A DNA stretch of 64,000 bases. Source: Ceratotherium simum simum (taxonomy: Eukaryota > Chordata > Mammalia > Perissodactyla > Rhinocerotidae). The position numbers and the translations under genes are program-made. The stretch covers positions 578,665 through 642,664 of the forward strand of contig NW_004454177.1 of NCBI RefSeq assembly GCF_000283155.1. The letters are read 5' to 3'. The notes beneath the pieces are model-generated. The model was not told the DNA's origin. It saw only the letters and a program-made list of their open reading frames with translations, and searched no databases. Position 1 is the stretch's first letter, and each line of letters opens with the position of its first letter. Shown piece by piece: positions 1-12,309 of the stretch.

Positions 1-985
1 CCCCTCATGGATGTAGATGCAAAAATCCTCAACAAAATATTAGGAAATCATATCCAACAATGTGTAAAAAGAATCACACACCATGACCAATTGGCATTTA
101 TCCCAGTTATGCAAGCCTGGTTCAACATTCAAAAATAATTAGTGTAATCCATCCCATTAACACTAAAAAAGAAAAAACACAGAATCACATCAATAGATGC
201 AGAAAAAGCATTTGACAAAATCCAACACCCATTCCTAACAAGAACTCGTAGCAAACTAGGAATAGAGGGACTCTTCCTCAACTTGAAAAAGAACATCTGG
301 AACAAACCTAAAGCTAACATCACACTTAATAGTGAGAAACTAGAAGCTTTCCCACTAAGATGTTAAAGAACTGCCAAAACTTGAAAACAACCAAGATGCC
401 TTTCAGTATGTGAGTGGATAAATAAGCTATGGTACACCCAGAGAATGGAATATTACTCAGCACTAAAAAGAAATGAGCTATCGATTTATGAAAAGACATA
501 GAGGAAACTTAAATGCATATGACTAAGTGAAAGAAGCCAATCTGAAATGGCTACATACTGTATAATTCCAACTAAATGACATTCCAGAAAAGGCAAAACT
601 ATGGAGACAGTAAAAAGGTCAGTGGATGCCAGGGGTTAAAGGGGAGGAAGGGATGAATAAGCAGAGAACAGAGGATTTTTAGGGCAGTGAAACTATTCTG
701 TATTATACTATAGTAGTGGATACATATCATTATACATTTGTCCAAACTCATAGAATGTACATCACTAAGAGTGAACCGTAATGCAAACTATGGACTTTTG
801 GTGATAATGATGTGCCAATGTAGGTTCATCAGTTGTAACAAATGCACCGCTCTGGTGTTGGATGTTGATAGCTGGGGAAGTAGCATGTGTGTGTGTGGGG
901 TGGGTGGTGGGGATATATGGGAATTCTCTGGACTTTCTGCTCAATTTTGCCTTGAACTAACACTGTTTTAAAAAATGAAGTCTAC
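1..985 (+). mobile_element. L1 LINE fragment, 3' end (old L1M type)
   Basis: Positions 1-360 read as degenerate L1 ORF2 reverse transcriptase in the sense direction (wording like 'atgcaagcctggttcaacattcaaaa' and 'agatgcagaaaaagcatttgacaaaatccaac'). Positions 400-985 match the classic old L1 tail: a 'gaatggaatattactcagc' block, then 'ttatacatttgtccaaactcatag', ending near 'aaaaaatgaagtctac'. There is a jump near 360 and several frame breaks, so it is inactive and truncated by the window edge. Confidence 0.85.
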
Positions 986-1154
986 TTTTTAGAAGAAATT
1001 TTTGGTTATCACTACAATGTTTATGTTAACATATTTTACAATTTATATCCAATACACAATTTACATATTCTTTTAAAAAAACATAGCTTATCAAGTATAA
1101 CACAATAAGTAAGAAATAGTATTATATCAATTAAATAAGTTTAATTCATTTTTA

Positions 1155-4100
1155 GAAGCTTTACCACAAAGACAACTCTAGGCCAGAAAATTTCCATGGT
1201 GAATTATTTTAAACATTTATGAAGGAAATAACACTTATTTTAAACAAATTCTTCCAGATGATTTAAAAAAATAATTCCAAATTCATTTTATGAGGCCAGC
1301 AAATCTTTAACGTCTTAAATTGAAAAAGACCCTGTAGAAGTGGAAAATTACAGAATAATCCCTGTCATGTGCCTATATAGATGCAAAACTCCTTAACAAA
1401 TATTAACAAATCACAAAAAAACCATACATTATTAACACAAGTGGAGTTTATTCCAGAAATACACTGTTAGGTTAATATTGAAAAATCAATTTAACCCAAT
1501 CAACCAAACAAACTAAAAGAAATTGTATGATTTTCTTATTGGTTACAGAAACACCATTTGAAATATTTATTATTTATTCGTGACAGGACAAAAAGTAACC
1601 TCTGGAAAATAGAAATATTTCCCTAGAAATAGAAGAGAACTTGCTTAATCTAATATAGAGAATTTACAAAAAAAAAAAATTCCTGGCAAATAGCATATTT
1701 TGATGAACTATTACAAGCATTTTCCTGGAGATCAAGAATAAGACTTAGATGCTCAACGGTACACTTCTATTAAACATTGTACTCATGTCCTAACCAGTGT
1801 AAGTAAATGAAGTAAAAAGCAAGTAAATGGCATAAGCATTATAAAGAAAGAGATAAAAACGTTATTGTTTGATATATAATTTTGTACATAGAAAATAAAA
1901 TAATCTATTAGAATAAGTGAATTTAGAAGTTCATTGTACACAAATATATTGTATTCCTACAAAATAGCATTAAAGAGAGAAAAATGAATTTTTAAAGTGA
2001 TACCATTACCAGTAGATTAGAAAAAATATGCAGGGATCTAACAAAAAATGTGAAAAGCCTCTATACTGAAAGCCAAAACCAGTACTTAGAAATATTAAAG
2101 ATGATCTATATAACTGGAGGAATATGTCTGTTCATTGACATGGGCACTCAATATTGTAAAGATTTGATTTCTCTCCAAATGGATCTATGGTTTTAATACA
2201 ATCCAGTCATAACAAATATTCTTGTGTAATTTGATAATCTAATTCTAAAATGTATATGGAAATTCAAAGTTTCAAAAGTAGCCAAGATATTTTTGAGGAA
2301 GAAAGCTGGAGGATTTATCTTACTAGAAGTTAAGTATGAAGCTTTAGAAATTAAGGCAGTGAGCTGCTGGCGTTAGGATAGACCCCACTCCTCCACAAAA
2401 AAGAAATAGTCCAGGGCCGGCTCCGTGGCTTAGCGGTTAAGTGCACGCGCTCTGATGCTGGCGGCCAGGGTTCGGATCCCGGGAGCGCCCCGAGGCACCA
2501 CTTCTCCGTCCAACGTGAGGCCGAGTCCCACGTACAGCAACTAGAAGGATGTGAACCTATGACATACAACTATCTACTGGGGCTTTGGGGGGAAAAAACT
2601 GAATAAATAAAAAAAAAAAAAAGAAATAGTCCAAAAACAGATTCATACAAATATATTCACCCCATTTATGATAAATGTGATACTGCAGTGTAGTAGGGAA
2701 AATATTTTTTCACTAAATAATATTGGATAAATTGGTTATCCATTTAAGAAAAATAAATGTTGACTTCCTATCTTAAAGTATACATAAAAATCAATTCTAG
2801 ATGAATTGAAGATCTAAACATGAAAAGTCAAACAACAAAGCGTTTTATTAGAAAACATAGGAAAATGTTTTCATGACTTTGATGTTGTAAAAGATTTTTT
2901 AAATAGGTTATAAAAAGTAATATCCATAAAATGAAACAATTGATAAATTGTGTTATAGCAAAATAAGAATATCTGTCCATCAAAGGCTTCATTATGAGCA
3001 TAAAATGGCAAGCTATAGAGTAGGAGAAAATATTTGCAATATACAAATATTTATTATATCCAAAATATAATAAAAGGACAGATAATAGAGATATGGCAAA
3101 ATATTTGAACAAGTATTTAAAAAAGAAGGATATCCAAGTGGTCAATAAATAAATGAAAATCATTCAACTTCATTAGCCATAAGAGAAATGCAAATTAAAA
3201 CCGCAATTGGTATTTTTATTTTTAAGTTTGCCATACTATTACCCACCAGAGTGACTTGGCTAAAATGAAAAAGACAGACAACATGAAGTGCTGTCAAGGA
3301 TGCAGGGCAATTAGAACTCTCACACACTGCTCATGGGAGTATGAAATTGGTACAATCATTGTGAATAATCATTTGGTGGTGTCCCAAATTTGAATGTGAA
3401 CATGGATAAACTATGACTTAAAAATTCTCCTCTAGGTGAATGACAAAACTGTTTATGTATGTCCGTGAAAATATAGGTACAAGTATGTTCATAGTCCAAA
3501 ACCTCAAACAACTTAATGTCCATAACAATAACATGGATCAATATATTCTAGCATAGTCATAGAACAGAATTCTCTACAGCAATGACAATGAATAAACTGA
3601 ATGAATGAACCACATACAACGTCATTGATCATTTCACACACATAATATTTCATAAAGAAAGCCAGGCACAAAGAGTACACACTAAGTGACTCCATTTCTA
3701 TAAAATTTAAAATCAGGTAAAATCAATCTATAGCTTTTGAAATCATATAGTTAATGTCTTTGTACTCAAATGGCATAAAGGAGACTACTAGGGTACTGTT
3801 AATATTCTGTTTTCTTATTTAAGCACTTGTTGCACAGGTGTGTTCTCTTTGTGAACATTCAAAAAGCTATGTACTTATCATTTGTAAAATTTTCTGTGTG
3901 CATGTTATATTTCAAAAAAGTTTACTCAAACTTTCTTCCAAAAGAAAACAAACCTATAAAAAAGATAAAGTGACAACGAGAGTGCAAGAAGAGAAATTAT
4001 AGCCAAATTTTACCTAAAAATAGATTCAAGAATTCTAAAATAATTAGAAAATTTATCTTAGCAGTTTATTAAAACAAATACAACATGACTAAATAGGGAT

Positions 4101-4320
4101 TTCCCCAGCTATGCAAAGGGTTTATCAATGAGAAACAAAGGGGGAAAATGATTTTAGGGAAATTTGTACAGGAACATCAGCTGAGTCTGTAAGTTTAATT
4201 TAAAACAAATAGGGCATAATGTTAAGATTTTATAAGGTTAGGCAATGAGTACACAGGTGGTTAGCATATTGTTTTCTATTTTTTTCTGTATCTTTGAAAT
4301 ATTTCACAATGAAATACAGA
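1155..4320 (+). mobile_element. L1 LINE, degenerate ORF2 and 3' end
   Basis: The sense strand begins in ORF2 ('cattttatgaggccagcaaatc' near 1285) and runs through degraded reverse transcriptase. It reaches the L1 end region ('aactctcacacactgctcatgggagtatg' at 3315) and a terminal block ending 'tgaaatatttcacaatgaaatacag' at 4320. An ERE SINE interrupts it at 2414-2620. No usable reading frame remains. Confidence 0.75.
2414..2620 (+). mobile_element. ERE1-type SINE with target site duplication
   Basis: The head is 'gggccggctccgtggcttag', followed by A-box and B-box like tRNA-derived segments, the 'agcaactagaaggatgtg' body and an A-rich tail. It is flanked by the perfect 13-bp duplication 'aagaaatagtcca' at 2401-2413 and 2621-2633. 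Inserted into the older L1. Confidence 0.93.
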
Positions 4321-4324
4321 AAAA

Positions 4325-4560
4325 GGAGCTGGCCCCAAGGCCTAGTGGTTAAGTTCACTGCACTCTGCTTTGGCAGCCCTGGTTTGGTTCCCAGGTGTGG
4401 ACCTACTCCTCTCGGTGGTGGCCATGCCGTGGTGGCAACCCACATACCAGATAGAGGAAGATTGGCAGCAGATGTTAGCTCAGGGAAAATCTTCCTCAAG
4501 CAAAAAGAGGAAGATTGACAACAGGTGTTAGCTCAGGGCGAATCTTCCTCAGCAAAAAAA
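4325..4560 (+). mobile_element. ERE2/3-type SINE
   Basis: The head 'gagctggccccaaggcctag' is followed by 'tggttaagttc' and two repeats of the 'gatgttagctcagg..cttcctcag' body. It sits exactly at the 3' end of the preceding L1, probably in its A-rich tail. Confidence 0.88.
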
Positions 4561-4575
4561 CCCTCAAAAAACAAA

Positions 4576-6945
4576 AACAGAAAAATCTCCACAAATTATA
4601 ATTTATTTATATAATTATATTAATTAATATGTTAATAGTACATCCTATTATGGGAATAGATGAAAAATCAATTGATATTTCAATAGATGCATAAAAATAT
4701 TCAATAAAATTAAACATTTATTTTTGGTAAATATATTCTGCAAATTAGAGGGGAAGTCCTTAAATTTGATGAGGCAAGTATTCCAAATTCTACAGTGTAT
4801 ATATAATCAACTATTAGGATTATAAAGGTATTCTCATTAAAATAAAGAACAAGGAAAGGATGCTTATTATCTTTTTTCCTTATTCAACCTCATCCTGAAG
4901 GTCTGAGCCAATGTATAAGAAAACACAATAAAAAAGAAGTGATATAAATATTGGAAGGAAATAAACATTTCCTTTCTGCAGACAATATGTTTTCCTCCAA
5001 GGATAATCTAAAAGAGTCTGTAGATAAATTATTAGAACTAAAATAAGAGTTTGGTAAGGTTTCTAGACACAAAGATCAACAGCTTTACACTGGTAATAAG
5101 CAAATAGAAAAGACTATAAAACATTCCAATTCACAAAAGCACAATACTGCAAGTCACCTATGAATCAACCTAACAAAAGATTTCTCTGGGAAAAAAATCA
5201 CAAAACATTATTGAGGAACATAAAAGAAGACCTAAATAAATATCATATTTTTGGGTTGGATAAAGAAATACTATTAGCACTGTCAAAATTAGTTAATAAA
5301 TTAAAAAGATTCTGAATGAAATCATAACTGGGATTTCTGCGGAACCCTACAAGCTAATCCGATTCATTATTTATATGGAGACCAAAAGGCCAAGAACACA
5401 TCAAAATAATTCTGAACAAGAACAAGGACTTGGACCTATTCAATATCATACTTTCTTTTACTACATAGTAGTTAAGGCTATGGTACAGTGCAGGGATATA
5501 AAAATAGACCAATGGAATATACTAGAGAGATCAAAAACAGACTCACATGTATGTATATTGATATATGATGAAGGTTATGTTACAAATCAATAAGATAAGG
5601 AATTAAGTCATAAAATGTTCTGGATAAATAGTTATCCACGTGGAACGGGGATAAAATTGGATCTATACCCTATATAATTCACAAAGATTATTCCCAGTTG
5701 GAGTAAAGAGCCGGGAAAGAGTTCTTAAAGAAGACACATTAAAGCACCAACTAAAAGGAAAAGGTTGATATGCTGTTATTACATTTAATTTGAATACCTC
5801 TATTAAACAAATGACATCATAAATAAAGTTAAAAGCCAAGCACAACCAATTAGTACCAGTTTCCAGTATACAAGAACTACTAATCAATAAGAAATAGACA
5901 AATAATCCATTAGGAAAGTGGTCAAGCAGTAACTCACAGAAGTGGAAAGCCAAAAGCTCAGTTATGAAAAGGTGCACACACTCAGTGACAGTGCAAATAG
6001 AGATCACACAAGCACTGGCTAAGCACTAAGAAACTAGAACTCTCACACGCTGCTGGCAGAAGTGTAAATTGGTACAACCACTTTTGAGATCATTTTGTCA
6101 ATATTTAGGTAACTTCAAAATGAATATACTCTCTGATCCAGCTATTCTAGTCCAGGTAAATACCTTAGAGAAACTCTAGCTCATAGACAGAGGGAGCTGT
6201 GTACAAGAATGTTCACAGTAGTATTGTTTGTAACAAGATAAAAGAAAACAACTAGGTTTTCATCAAGTGGAGAATGAGTACTTTACATTGTCTCTGCAAT
6301 GAAAAGGTTAACAGTAGTTTCAATGAATGAAGTAGAAAACATCAATAAATCACAAAACTATAGAGTTGAGTGAACAAAGCAAGTTGCAAAAAATGATCTG
6401 TACAGTATGACATTTAATAATCTTTGAACATTCGGAAAGCTAATCTATATAATTTTTATAGATGCGTAATATTGCAGTAAAAATGACAACGTGAATGTAA
6501 AATGATCAGCAATGCATCATTAAAAGTGTTTCGTGATGAGAGACCAAAGAGGAAAACAAGATTAGGGAACATTTTAGAGGAACATCAGATATATCTATAA
6601 ATTTAATTTAAAAATATCTGACACTGGGGGCCGTCCAGGTGGTGCAAGCGGTTAAGTGCCCGTGCTCTGCTGCGGTGGCCCGGGGTTCGCCGGTTTGGAT
6701 CCCGGGCGCCCAGCGACTCACACTTGTCAAGCCATGCTGTGGTGGCGTCCCATGTAAAATAGAAGAAGATGGGCATGGATGTTAGCCCAGGGCCAGTCTT
6801 CTTCACACACACAAAAAAATATCTGACACAAATAGGGCACGATGTTAAAATTTCATCAAGTTCGATGATGTGTACACAAGTGTTTATCATATCGTTTTGT
6901 ATTCTTTCTGAATGTTTGAAATATTTTACAATAAAAGAAACAAAA
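4576..6945 (+). mobile_element. L1 LINE, second degenerate copy of the same 3' region
   Basis: Degenerate ORF2-like sequence runs in the sense direction and carries the L1 block 'actctcacacgctgctggcag' at 6039. It ends with a terminal block (6830-6945: 'aatagggcacgatgttaaaatttc' up to 'gaaatattttacaataaaag') closely resembling the end of the L1 at 4205-4320. An ERE interrupts it at 6625-6814. Confidence 0.7.
6625..6814 (+). mobile_element. ERE SINE with target site duplication
   Basis: The head is 'gggggccgtccaggtggtgc' and the B-box region is 'cggtttggatcccgggcgcc'. The body contains 'gatgggcatggatgttagcc'. It is flanked by the perfect 15-bp repeat 'aaaaatatctgacac' at 6610-6624 and 6815-6829, splitting the L1 3' end. 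Confidence 0.92.
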
Positions 6946-7019
6946 TGTATTATATATTTTTCGAAATCTTTGTGATGTATATAATTAACAATGCAGCGAA
7001 TATTAGTTATATAATAATA

Positions 7020-7025
7020 TTTATT
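7020..7025 (-). promoter_or_regulatory. Candidate polyadenylation signal of TMEM225
   Basis: On the minus strand this reads AATAAA, about 230 bases past the TMEM225 stop codon. The surrounding 6946-7254 stretch holds no repeat I can name and would be 3' untranslated sequence. Position only; no transcript evidence is available. Confidence 0.35.
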
Positions 7026-7254
7026 ATATTAATAACAAATGTTATTAAATGGTGAGAACAAATAGAAGAAACTTTGTTCAGCAGGCCAGGATAAAAAAAA
7101 AAAGCCATCTTCTGGATCTTCTTACAGACCTCAGTTTAGTCACAGTTATTTACATAATGCCAAACACAGACAACACAGTTGGAGATACACACAGCACATA
7201 CACACAAAGCTGTTTCTATTAGGATGAGCATATACTGAGAGAGAAATTGTCAAC

Positions 7255-9533
7255 TCATAGAGCCCAGGTTACACGACGTGTTTGGATTTGTGATTTGTTT
7301 GGAGAATCTTCCTTTGTATGTGAGGAGTGCACACGGACAATACTACGAGGCATTGCAGTGCGTGCTGGTAATGAAATAACTTTGATAGAATTCCCAGATT
7401 GCTGTATATCCTGACTTTCACTGGCAGATTTATGAATGATGGTCAGGCAGGCACAACTATTGATGGACTGCTTGTGCTGTAGGAGGGAGAGGATTCCTGG
7501 GGAAAAGAGAAGCCAGAAGAGAGCAATGAAGAAACAGTGGAGAGCCACAGAAGCATTTCTCTCCATGTTGTCTCCTGGCCTGAAGTCCAGTGGACTGCCC
7601 TTCAGGAGGGAGATGCTTTACTGGAAGAGACTGGAAGTGTGTATAAGCTAGCTTAATTCCTGCTCAACTCAACAAAACTGAGGATTCTTTTTGAAAGAGG
7701 ACACGCTTCTGAGTTAGGACGTGCAATTTCAAATGAAATTTTGAAGACCTCTTAGGAAAGGAGGGTCTCCGGTGTTGATGGGTGGCCATTTAGCATCAGA
7801 TATCGCTTCTCTCTGACCTCAAACTGCCTTGGCCCTACACTGCACACTCAGGATTACTGCCCCCCTTGAACACTCCATATCAGCCACTCTCCTTAGTCGT
7901 GACTTTGATGGTTATCTCTGTCCTGAAGCGGGAGGGTGTGAAAGACAGTAGAACAGGCAGAAATAAGGAGCTGTCCTCTGCAGCAAGCATATTGAACATT
8001 TCACATAGCCTTAATCTCTACCTTTATCCTTGCAGGAACTGTCCTTAGAGAGTGAGTCTACTTCAATTTTAGCCTTTCAAAATGCAGGGGTTGGCATCTT
8101 TCCCCCCATTCCTCTTTTCCATCCTTTCACTCTCCCCTCTATCAGGATTGGATTGGTTCTTATCACCTGTCAAGGGCCCTGAAGACACTCACCACAGGCA
8201 ATGAAGACGAAAACATTTAAGTAGGCAGTGAAGATGATCCAGGTGATCTTGTAACTAGCGTAGTACACGGATTGACCTTGCCTTAGCTTTTGGTGATACA
8301 GTAGGAGTGCACAGAGCAGAAGGATACCTAATGTCCAGACAAAAGGAGAAAAGGTCCCTTCTGAGAAACTTTGGTTCTTCTATTCAAGCCTTAACCCCAG
8401 ATATGCCTGACTTCCCAACCTCCACCCTGTACAATTGCACCTTGTTCAAAGACCAATCCCACTTCCATGGTAGATCCAATTCACAAGTTGTATATCTGAG
8501 CCAAAGAATTGGGAAGGCTGAGTTAGGCAGACCCACAGCCTGGACCCACAAACCAAGTATACCTCCAAGAGTGTATTAGGCGTTCCAAGAAGTTACCTGT
8601 AAGGAAACTGAGGAAGACAATGATGAAGAGGGTATGTTTAGTTTGAGGAATCAGATAGGTGAATTCCAAACCCAGGAACAAGTTATGGAAGAAGGAAAGG
8701 CTGAGGACCAAAATCAGCATAATCCTGACCACTTCCAGGTCATCTGTTGGAAAGTAGAAACTGTATTGAGAGAAGGACAGATATTTCTTCTAGGGTCATT
8801 TCCACCTGAGGGCCACAAATCTCTAAGAAAAAAATGGGAATAGGGTGAAAAATGTGATTAAATAATAAAGAGGGAAGGAAGGAAAGAATAAAGAGGCAGG
8901 GAACCTTAAGCTGAATGTGAGAGAGAACCAGAAGAAACTGTTTTCTATATTGGTGTCTCTGTTCTTTCTCTTCTGTTCTTTTCTCAGAACTTATTTCTTG
9001 TTAAATACTCCAGTTCATCCTGTCCACCTCTAGGGGCAGTACAACCTACTTTTCTTGCTGCCAGTTACCTTTTTTTTAATACCCTCATGTTCTAGATGTG
9101 CTGGCCCTCTGCTGCTATTGCCAAAGCATCTCAACTGTCCAGCAATTGAGTCTGTGAGCTTCTAAACTTTTCTCCAAAACATGCAAATGGTGAGATTTTG
9201 GAGTCGGCCTTGACTATGTTGATTATGGAAGTAGGCACACTGCAGCCTGAGGAAGTTGTACCAGAGAATAGTGGGTAATTTGGTGAGATGAATGGAAGTC
9301 AAGGAAAAATGAACCTTCCCTCTCCACCCGTCTCTGTCTGTTGTATAATTCTGACCTTCTGGCCAAATAGTAGTGGAAGATATCCATGGACTGTGGCTTA
9401 TTGTATTTTTTTTTGTTTCCAACTTTAGTTCAACCCATTCTTCTATGATGATTCCTACCGCCAAGAAGACTAAGGCCCAGGAGGAGAAGAACATGTTGAT
9501 GGCCTGGATATTTCTGGTTGACATATGCACCAT
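7255..9533 (-). CDS. TMEM225: TMEM225, four coding exons
   Basis: Coding exons on the minus strand are 9533-9356, 8743-8597, 8327-8193 and 7496-7255 (stop TGA at 7257-7255). Donors (GTCAGA, GTAACT, GTGAGT) and acceptors (AACAG, ATTAG, CCCAG) are canonical. All three introns are phase 1, giving 233 residues against 225 in human from memory. The start ATG at 9533-9531 has A at -3 and G at +4 and begins MVHMSTRNIQ, like the human protein. Hydrophobic segments lie near residues 12-30, 65-90, 97-119 and 136-158, so it is a four-pass membrane protein. The C-terminal tail ends QTRRVTWAL; RVTW (228-231) fits the RVxF-type docking motif for protein phosphatase 1. The family is known from testis and sperm, where it is thought to act on PP1 gamma 2. 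No frame damage is seen. It lies 11.6 kb from OR8D4, transcribed away from it. Confidence 0.93.
7497..8192 (-). other. TMEM225 intron 3
   Basis: The intron is bounded by donor GTGAGTG (8192-8186) and a pyrimidine-rich acceptor ending CTTTTCCCCAG (7497). I see no repeat or other gene inside. The exon 4 reading frame stays open into this intron up to 7566, but the splice signal and homology mark 7496 as the exon edge. Confidence 0.85.
8744..9355 (-). other. TMEM225 intron 1
   Basis: The intron is bounded by donor GTCAGA (9355-9350) and an acceptor ending TTTCCAACAG (8744). The exon 1 frame happens to remain open well into the intron, to 9162. Nothing recognisable lies inside apart from pyrimidine-rich tracts on either strand. 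Confidence 0.85.
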
Positions 9534-10905
9534 TGTGAGTGGGGATTTCAAACTGAGATCACCACCAATATCTCACATGTGTCTTCTCTGATTTGATTAG
9601 TCACAGGAGGAAGGGCAAAATCTAGACTTTTAGCAATTGCTGAGGCATTGGCAGTGGCAGAAGCTGAAGTAGCCTATGGAACAGAGAAAATAAATCCCAC
9701 TCTTCGCCACTCCTGTATCTGGGCTGACCTGCTAACAGGGCTGCCAACTGCCATGGAATCATCTATTGGTTTGACCCTTGACCCTGAGGCCTAGAGCAGT
9801 GGAAGGATCAAGGGGCCCAGAGGTCCTGAGAAAGCTATCAGATATAGAGGGAGATATGGTATCACATGTAGAGAGAGTTATCAGACATAGGGATAACTAG
9901 AGGCCTTGAAAGAAGTTAGACATGCATGACTAAAGAGGGCCTATTTTATTATTTTTTTTTCTAGATCCCTTAGAGAGATTTGCCTTTTAAAATATAGAAA
10001 GCCTATTAATGTGAATGAAGCACTATTTTGCAATGTGAAGAAGGCCTGTAGTCACATCTGCCCTCCGGCTGGAAATGAGACCTTCTTTGAAGTCAACTTC
10101 TGTAAACCGGCCCTAGCTCTTTTCTGCCTCCATTTCTGAGCCCCAAGTTGTCTAAGAATGCCATTTGTCCCTTGGTGGGTCCCTGGGGTGGCTCTGGGCC
10201 CCGCAGAAGATGATAGAGGAGGGCATAAATGATAGTAGCTGTTCTCTTATGTGAGTCAGTGATCTTTTAACCAATTTGAGTTAATTAAAATTATATGTTT
10301 CAGATTAGTTGATATTAGGTAGGGATCAGGGAAGATAAGAAGGAATTCAAGATCATTGAAATAAGTAGTCAGATAGCTTGCATCACAAAAGGCAATGACC
10401 ATTAAAAATTTAGGATGTTTTGGAGAAACTTGGGTCCTCATTTGGTGAGCTTAAAGAAGTTTAATTAGGCAGGCATCTAAGAAATAGACTAGCACCTTGA
10501 AACCAAAAGAACTGACCTGATACACTGGACCACTGCAGTTTAATATAATTTATAAGGCACAGACAATTATTTCTTGTCAAAGTTGCCTTTGTAACTTGGC
10601 AGAGAAAACATTTTCAGATTCCTTGAGTAGGTAACCATGGTATGCACTAAGCTCAAAGTCAGAGGACATGTACTGAAATCCAGTAGAAAGCTTTACTGAA
10701 CTAAGATGAAACTCATCTCCAAAGCCCTCTGTATGCCTATTTCTTTAACTTTACTGCAGGCCCCTGGATTTCTTTTATTGCCTCAAACATGCTATGCTGT
10801 TTCTCTTCCAGACCTCTGTACACATCCCGTTATATTTTATCTTTTTGATTTTTCAAAACAATGCTCAATATATTTAATCTTACAAGGGAGATTTTGTGAT
10901 TAAGA
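9534..10905. other. TMEM225 upstream region, no gene seen
   Basis: This is the 5' flank of TMEM225. I see no TATA box or CpG-rich promoter near 9534-9700. The segment 9731-9825 is one member of a direct repeat pair (see 11463-11555). The rest is unassigned, non-coding-looking DNA. Confidence 0.5.
9731..9825 (+). repeat. Direct repeat copy A (unclassified)
   Basis: It shares 'gggctgccaactgc', 'tggaatcat' and 'tttgacccttgaccct' with 11463-11555 in the same orientation. The two copies are about 1.73 kb apart and diverged. I cannot name the family. Confidence 0.6.
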
Positions 10906-10907
10906 AA

Positions 10908-11085
10908 CTAGATTCAGGATCCTGGCTTTAAATCCTGGCTCTACTACTGAGCAGCATCATGGTCTTAGAAACAATAATGCTTCCTACTACATAAGGATTT
11001 TGTAAAGATTAAATGAGTTTGGAGATGTAAAGCACTTAAAAGAGTTCTTGGCACATAACAAATGGTATACAAGCAATTACTGTAG
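10908..11085 (+). mobile_element. MIR SINE
   Basis: Contains the MIR core 'taaatcctggctctactac' and the tail-side block 'gattaaatgagttt..gtaaagcactta..ttggcacata'. Diverged, as expected for this ancient family. Confidence 0.8.
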
Positions 11086-11099
11086 TATCAATTTGAATT

Positions 11100-11560
11100 C
11101 CCTGGAAGGAGACTCTAAGGCAGAGGTTTGTATGTGCGAGTTTATTGGGGAGTACATCCCGCCAGGAAACCACACGTGTTAAGTGTTTGAGGGAAGCAGG
11201 TTTGGGCAGAAGTTGAACTGAGATTTAGTTGCAACAGAAGAAACATTAGCCAACCCCACCAGGAGCACTGGATCTGAGATAGTCCCTCGGAGTCTTCCTG
11301 AATGGAGCAAGAGAGCTCAGTTTGTCATGGAATGCAAGCTGCCCTTGGGGTGGTATTTCCCTTCTGTCTCAAGGGAGATTCTTATATCTCTCCAGAACTG
11401 CAAGCTTCAGCAGTCAACATTTGTGGTAGCTACGGGAATGAGCTCCCATTCTTTATCACTTGCTGTTAGGGCTGCCAACTGCTGTGGAATCATTTATCTG
11501 TTTGACCCTTGACCCTTGGGGACAAGTGTAGCGGAAGGACCAAGAGGGTAATAGGCAGCA
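11100..11560 (+). repeat. Unclassified interspersed repeat including direct repeat copy B
   Basis: The 3' part (11463-11555) matches 9731-9825. The 5' part begins 'gagtttattggggagtac', a wording I associate with LINE or LTR internal sequence but cannot assign. Confidence 0.45.
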
Positions 11561-11689
11561 CACCACGACAACATGTGTTATTACATTCTTACATATTGAT
11601 GCATTTATTTCTATGCAATAGACCCTTAGGAGTAGGATTCCTGGGCTGAAAGATTTATGTCTCTTTTAAATTTTCGTACATAACGACAG

Positions 11690-12260
11690 TAAAGATATAA
11701 TGATGTAGCCAGATTAGAGAAACTGATAGGATGTGAGGGATTAGTGGGATACAGGTCAAAGATGAAATCATGTTTCCAGCTAAGGAGGATAGTAGTCAAT
11801 GATGCTATTAACTAAAACATAAAACATGGGAGGAAGCATAAGCCTGGTAAGGAAGAAGTTAGTAAGTTCTGGTTTGGGTTAAGTTTAAGATGTCTACAGG
11901 ATGTACAATAGACAGAATTTAGTTCTGGAACTTAATAATAGATTAGAGGTTATCAGCCTAAGGATGGCAGTTGAAACATAGGTGTGCATGTCACCATGTA
12001 AGGATACCACATGGTATGTCACCACATGCAAAGAAGGAAATTCTGGAGAACATCTATACTCAGGAGAAAGAACAACAAGAAATAGAGAGAAGGTAGAGAA
12101 ATGTTGCTGAGGAATTAAAAAGAGGATAGAGTTTTGAGGAGAGATCGGGTGATAGCATCTAACGCTGCAGAGAAATCAAATGAGGTGGGAGCTGAACATA
12201 TATCACTTAGACAATCAGAATGTCGCTAGTGATTTTGGTCATAGCAGTTTCAGCAGAATG
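11690..12260. repeat. Possible ancient interspersed repeat fragment
   Basis: Phrases such as 'ggtttgggttaagtttaagatgtctacaggatg' and 'agcatctaacgctgcagagaaatcaaatgagg' resemble the downstream part of an old mammalian repeat also present at 23230-23977 and 51186-51870. Strongly diverged and not named. Confidence 0.4.
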
Positions 12261-12309
12261 ATGGGAGAAGTAGAAGAGAGAGTTTTATTTTTTTTTTAAA
12301 CAGGCAACT

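Noticed and set aside
9162..9551. 129-codon frame as a single-exon gene
   Set aside because: Only 9533-9356 is TMEM225 exon 1. The rest runs into the intron, and the codon at 9551 is TTG, not ATG.
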